Of a DNA stretch of 24,465 nt, positions 21,730-24,465 are shown in pieces. Source of the DNA: a virus. Below the pieces are notes generated by a model. It saw only the letters and a program-made list of their open reading frames with translations, had not been told where the DNA came from and searched no databases. The position numbers and the translations under genes are program-made. Position 1 is the first letter of the stretch; every line of letters starts with the position of its first letter. The stretch lies in IMG/VR virus record IMGVR_UViG_3300006802_000542, positions 1 to 24,465 of that record. One strand, given 5' to 3'.

Positions 21730-22470
21730 TCACACCGTGGTGGAGTTAACTCGTTCTTCTACTTTGTTAGCCTTACTATAGCCCCTACAGCTCTTGCACT
21801 GAACCATCCGGTATCTACCTGATCTGGTCGTGTAATACTTTCTAGTGACCAGTTCTTCATGACCGCAACGGGGACAAGCGAGAGGGTCGCCCCCGTACAA
21901 ACCACGGTGAGGATGAGTTTTAATCCAGGGCAAGAGCTTGTCGTACAACTGCTCTGTCAGAACCACATCGTGACGGTTGTACTTACGCATAACCTTCCAG
22001 GCGGCGGCATCGCCCTTCATGCACCTCAACCAAAGGTCGAAGCCGTCGTGCTGAACCTTGCCGCCAAGTCCCAATTCCGAAGCTACGTGTTGCAGCTTGT
22101 TGCTTGCAAAACGAAAGCGCTGCTTTACGACGGTAAGGAGATCTACGTCTACATAATGCGAAGGGGGCGCTAACCCAGCCAAGAGAAACTCTCTGTTGAG
22201 GTGCTTCATGTCAAACGACTTGCTGTTGAAGCCGACAACTACATCTGCCTCATCCAGCAGATCCCAGATCTTAAATATCATAGACTTATGACCGTCATGA
22301 TAATCGCTAGCGAAATGAACCTTGCGTTCACCGTGCCACTTAGCCGCCCAGGAGATAACTCTACCAAACTGGTCTACCTGGTTAAGTGCGACGTTCTGGT
22401 CCCACAATCCCCAGACATAGGCGAGGTTTGGCCTGGTCTCTATGTCTACGGTAAGTATTCTGATGCCCAA
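21730..22470 (-). CDS. DEDDy 3'-5' exonuclease with C-terminal zinc ribbon
   Basis: I choose TTG at 22470 as start because a perfect AAGGAGGT lies 6 bases upstream; a TTG ten codons earlier has no such site. The 246-residue product has the three DnaQ-like motifs: ILTVDIET (Asp9, Glu11), GFNSKSFD (Asp87), and YNRHD (Tyr163, Asp167), so it is of the DEDDy type. C-terminally, CPRCG (Cys198/201) and CKSC (Cys224/227) form a zinc ribbon, probably for nucleic-acid contact. It should degrade DNA or RNA from the 3' end with two metal ions. There is no polymerase domain. It begins a run with the Dps-like and basic genes. Confidence 0.87.
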   Translation of the reverse strand: MGIRILTVDIETRPNLAYVWGLWDQNVALNQVDQFGRVISWAAKWHGERKVHFASDYHDGHKSMIFKIWDLLDEADVVVGFNSKSFDMKHLNREFLLAGLAPPSHYVDVDLLTVVKQRFRFASNKLQHVASELGLGGKVQHDGFDLWLRCMKGDAAAWKVMRKYNRHDVVLTEQLYDKLLPWIKTHPHRGLYGGDPLACPRCGHEELVTRKYYTTRSGRYRMVQCKSCRGYSKANKVEERVNSTTV

Positions 22471-22476
22471 TGGAGC

Positions 22477-22484
22477 ACCTCCTT
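22477..22484 (-). promoter_or_regulatory. perfect Shine-Dalgarno deciding the exonuclease start
   Basis: AAGGAGGT lies 6 bases before TTG at 22470. It is the strongest ribosome site I noticed in the window and argues for the TTG rather than the longer frame. Confidence 0.85.
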
Positions 22485-22521
22485 GTGTCACGTACTCCAA
22501 ACCAGTCTACAACCAATACTG

Positions 22522-24360
22522 CTACATAATATAGGGCTGACGCCTTAGCACAGCGCTCTTTGCGTACCCCTCAGTGTTGGGGTTATCGGCAAATTGAGGT
22601 GAAAGATTCTTAGATTCGTACATCCAGTCAAAATTGCTAGAAGAACCCAACCAGTCAGGGCGCTCAGTCATACCAGCACCTTCTGCTCCCCAGTTCCTGA
22701 CAACTGGGTAATGATCAGCGTGGCTAGAGAAATGAGAAGAACGACCTGCCTGCTCTGAACCCCATCTCGCAGCTTGAACAGAGTTTGAGTTATCAGAGTA
22801 GTTAACTCCTCTGCTAAGTCCCATAGCAGCGTTAACATTACGGGACGCCTTATCGTTAAGGGCGTGAACCAGCCCACCACCCTTTGACAGCATCTCTTCT
22901 GCTTCGTTGTTGCCTGGTTCGTGCTTCGTAACTACGTTGCCCTCATCATCAACCTTCAGGTTACCAGCAGAATCCTTCTCTGGACGCATCTTAGGCACGT
23001 AACCTCTTGGAGCACCGGGACGGCCCTGCCACACAGTGACTCCGGGTCTACCACTAGAAGCATCAGAGTCTATAAAGTTGAATCCCTTTGCGGAATTCAA
23101 CCAAGGCATCATCTGCTGACTTTCCATAACGTCAGTTACAACATACTGCTCAGCAGAGTTAGGGGTAGACATAGCGGTGAGGAACGGTCCAGTTTTAGGA
23201 GCAGCGGTACCTTCCAACCTAACTGTTCCATCTGGAAGGTATGTAGGCTCAGTAGCACCCTTACTGTAGTGTGGCTTAGCAGTAAGGGTGGACCTCTGAG
23301 AGGCATCGGCAAGCATATCCTGCATATCTGCTAAACCACGCTTAGCATTATCTGGACGGGAACCTGAAAGGTTTGAGGTGTTGATTTCGCGACCTTCGTT
23401 AGCGGCGGCGAACACCTCTCTTGCTGCTATAAGATTAGGAAACTTTTCGCCCCGCTTGAACGGTGTATTAGGGCTGGTGCGGGAAACTGAGGAGGCACCG
23501 ATATACCTACCACGAGCCTCTACCTCCTCTTGGGGCATCCCGGCAGTTGACTGACGGAATTGTTCACTCTCCATAATGGGATTGATGACCATGTTCTGGT
23601 ACACGGATTGAGCCTCGGCGTGTGCAGAGTCTCTCTTAGCACGGAGATCTGGATCTGGAATGTCAGCAGTAGGCTTACCTCCGTAGAAGTGCTGGCTCAC
23701 ATTCTCATTAACCCCAGCAGCAGCGTGCTCACCCATGACGCGCATCATGTTACGTAATTGAATACCAGTTATGTCTGCCTCAGCGTTGACTGCTTTACCA
23801 CTGCGGTTAGACGGCATACCAGCAATACCCATAACCTGATGTGCCTTGTCTACCTCTGCTGAAGAAAGATCTTCCCATCTTCTGCTCGCCTCTGACGCAG
23901 AGCTTACTTCATGAGGCTCGTCAATGGCGGGGGTATTTGCAGCACGAGATTCATTTGGAAACGCTCGCATGGCACCAGACAACCAACTCGTCAGTTTAAT
24001 CTGGTTCTCTGCGTCTAACCGCTCTTCTTCGGTACCGTTAACTATGGCATTACCTAGAGCCATTGCACGATCTGGCTCCATCCAACGGTAGCCTATAGGG
24101 GCGTCAATTATTGAATCTTGGGTGTTGTTTACAACCGCGTCGTAAGACTTACGTCTGGAGGCCCTATCACGCTTATCCTTATCAGAAAGAGTAATACCTC
24201 GCACCCGCTTACGATCAGGGATAGCAGGCTTCTCTACAAAGGATCCGTCGAGCGTTTTCTCTTTACGAGTTGCTTTAGTAAAGCTGTTAGGGGTACCCCC
24301 AGATGGGGTCACATCATGAGGACTTACCTTATTTTTTGTATCCTTCTTTTTGGCAGCCAT
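22522..24360 (-). CDS. large phage protein of unknown function upstream of the portal module
   Basis: This 612-residue protein opens with a lysine-rich, disordered stretch (MAAKKKDTKNK, to about residue 75). The rest is polar, with many Asn, Ser, Ala, Met and no cysteine. A segment from about residue 285 (RGRYIGASSVSRTSPNTPF, then KFPNLIAAREVFAAA) and one at about 388 (PKTGPFLTAMSTPNSAEQYV, VVTDVMESQQMM), with an N-S-V-Q-A-A-R-W-G element near 540, recall an uncharacterised phage family I have seen annotated as DUF7178; I hold this weakly. No signal peptide, membrane helix or catalytic motif is evident. Its place ahead of the exonuclease and portal suggests a packaging, virion-internal or DNA-related role. 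ATG follows GAGGGGCC. Confidence 0.75.
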   Translation of the reverse strand: MAAKKKDTKNKVSPHDVTPSGGTPNSFTKATRKEKTLDGSFVEKPAIPDRKRVRGITLSDKDKRDRASRRKSYDAVVNNTQDSIIDAPIGYRWMEPDRAMALGNAIVNGTEEERLDAENQIKLTSWLSGAMRAFPNESRAANTPAIDEPHEVSSASEASRRWEDLSSAEVDKAHQVMGIAGMPSNRSGKAVNAEADITGIQLRNMMRVMGEHAAAGVNENVSQHFYGGKPTADIPDPDLRAKRDSAHAEAQSVYQNMVINPIMESEQFRQSTAGMPQEEVEARGRYIGASSVSRTSPNTPFKRGEKFPNLIAAREVFAAANEGREINTSNLSGSRPDNAKRGLADMQDMLADASQRSTLTAKPHYSKGATEPTYLPDGTVRLEGTAAPKTGPFLTAMSTPNSAEQYVVTDVMESQQMMPWLNSAKGFNFIDSDASSGRPGVTVWQGRPGAPRGYVPKMRPEKDSAGNLKVDDEGNVVTKHEPGNNEAEEMLSKGGGLVHALNDKASRNVNAAMGLSRGVNYSDNSNSVQAARWGSEQAGRSSHFSSHADHYPVVRNWGAEGAGMTERPDWLGSSSNFDWMYESKNLSPQFADNPNTEGYAKSAVLRRQPYIM

Positions 24361-24377
24361 GTAGGCCCCTCAGTAAC

Positions 24378-24465
24378 TCAGCCGCTTACGCGAGTCGGGT
24401 TCGGTCGGTTCATGTGCATACCTGAGTTGTAAGTCATCTCAAACATCGGCATACCATCACCGGCC
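24378..24465 (-). CDS. C-terminal end of an unknown upstream gene
   Basis: The last 28 codons of a gene that begins beyond the window end at a TGA at 24380-24378. The visible end reads AGDGMPMFEMTYNSGMHMNR and then PNPTRVSG. It is methionine- and asparagine-rich. Only 17 bases separate it from the next gene. Too little is present to name it. Confidence 0.6.
   Translation of the reverse strand, partial: AGDGMPMFEMTYNSGMHMNRPNPTRVSG

Noticed and set aside
22471-22500. TTG ten codons upstream as the exonuclease start
   Set aside because: The perfect AAGGAGGT would then lie inside the gene; TTG at 22470 has ideal spacing to it and still keeps the first catalytic motif.
1-24465. tRNA or other RNA genes
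   Set aside because: No gap is long enough outside coding frames, and I saw no cloverleaf-like sequence in the gaps.

Overview
This window is the virion-morphogenesis region of a tailed phage with a contractile tail (myovirus). Every gene I can support lies on the minus strand, so transcription runs from base 24465 towards base 1. Genes are packed with almost no space between them, many joined by ATGA, TAATG or TGATG overlaps. The tail identification rests on a full-length sheath protein beside a gp19-like tube protein. The best host clue is the endolysin: its C-terminal half looks like a cell-surface domain (a P-x-R-x-x-D-[ST]-R opening) that I know from secreted actinobacterial proteins. 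I therefore infer an actinobacterial host, possibly environmental, with base composition near balanced by eye. The terminase and any prohead protease are not in the window and may lie beyond base 24465.

Layout in transcription order. (1) 24465-20524: the end of an unknown gene, a 612-residue protein of unknown function, a DEDDy exonuclease with a zinc ribbon, a Dps-like mini-ferritin, and three small very basic proteins. (2) 20481-16847: portal, coiled-coil scaffold and N4-gp56-type major capsid protein, closed by a strong 15-bp GC-rich hairpin. (3) 16758-7176: a receptor-binding and lysis island. It holds two small fibre-associated proteins (one with a short collagen-like stretch), two large repetitive fibres, two tandem glycine-rich adhesin-like paralogues, a small conserved protein, a small coiled-coil protein, an M15-type endolysin, a conserved 86-residue protein and a His-rich tail-collar fibre. 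(4) 7176-1: neck and head-closure proteins, tail terminator, sheath, tube, a zinc-ribbon tail assembly chaperone with a probable programmed frameshift, and the N-terminal ~494 residues of the tape measure protein.

The points most worth following up are the frameshifted C-terminal extension of the tail chaperone (about bases 1495-1659, with no start codon of its own), the Dps-like protein with a nearly complete ferroxidase site just upstream of the portal, the cassette of small lysine-rich proteins translationally coupled behind it, the paired glycine-rich adhesin genes, the unknown 612-residue protein, and the placement of the whole fibre/lysis island between capsid and neck genes. I found no RNA genes, CRISPR arrays, insertion sequences or plus-strand genes, and no stretch over 300 bases lacks a gene.
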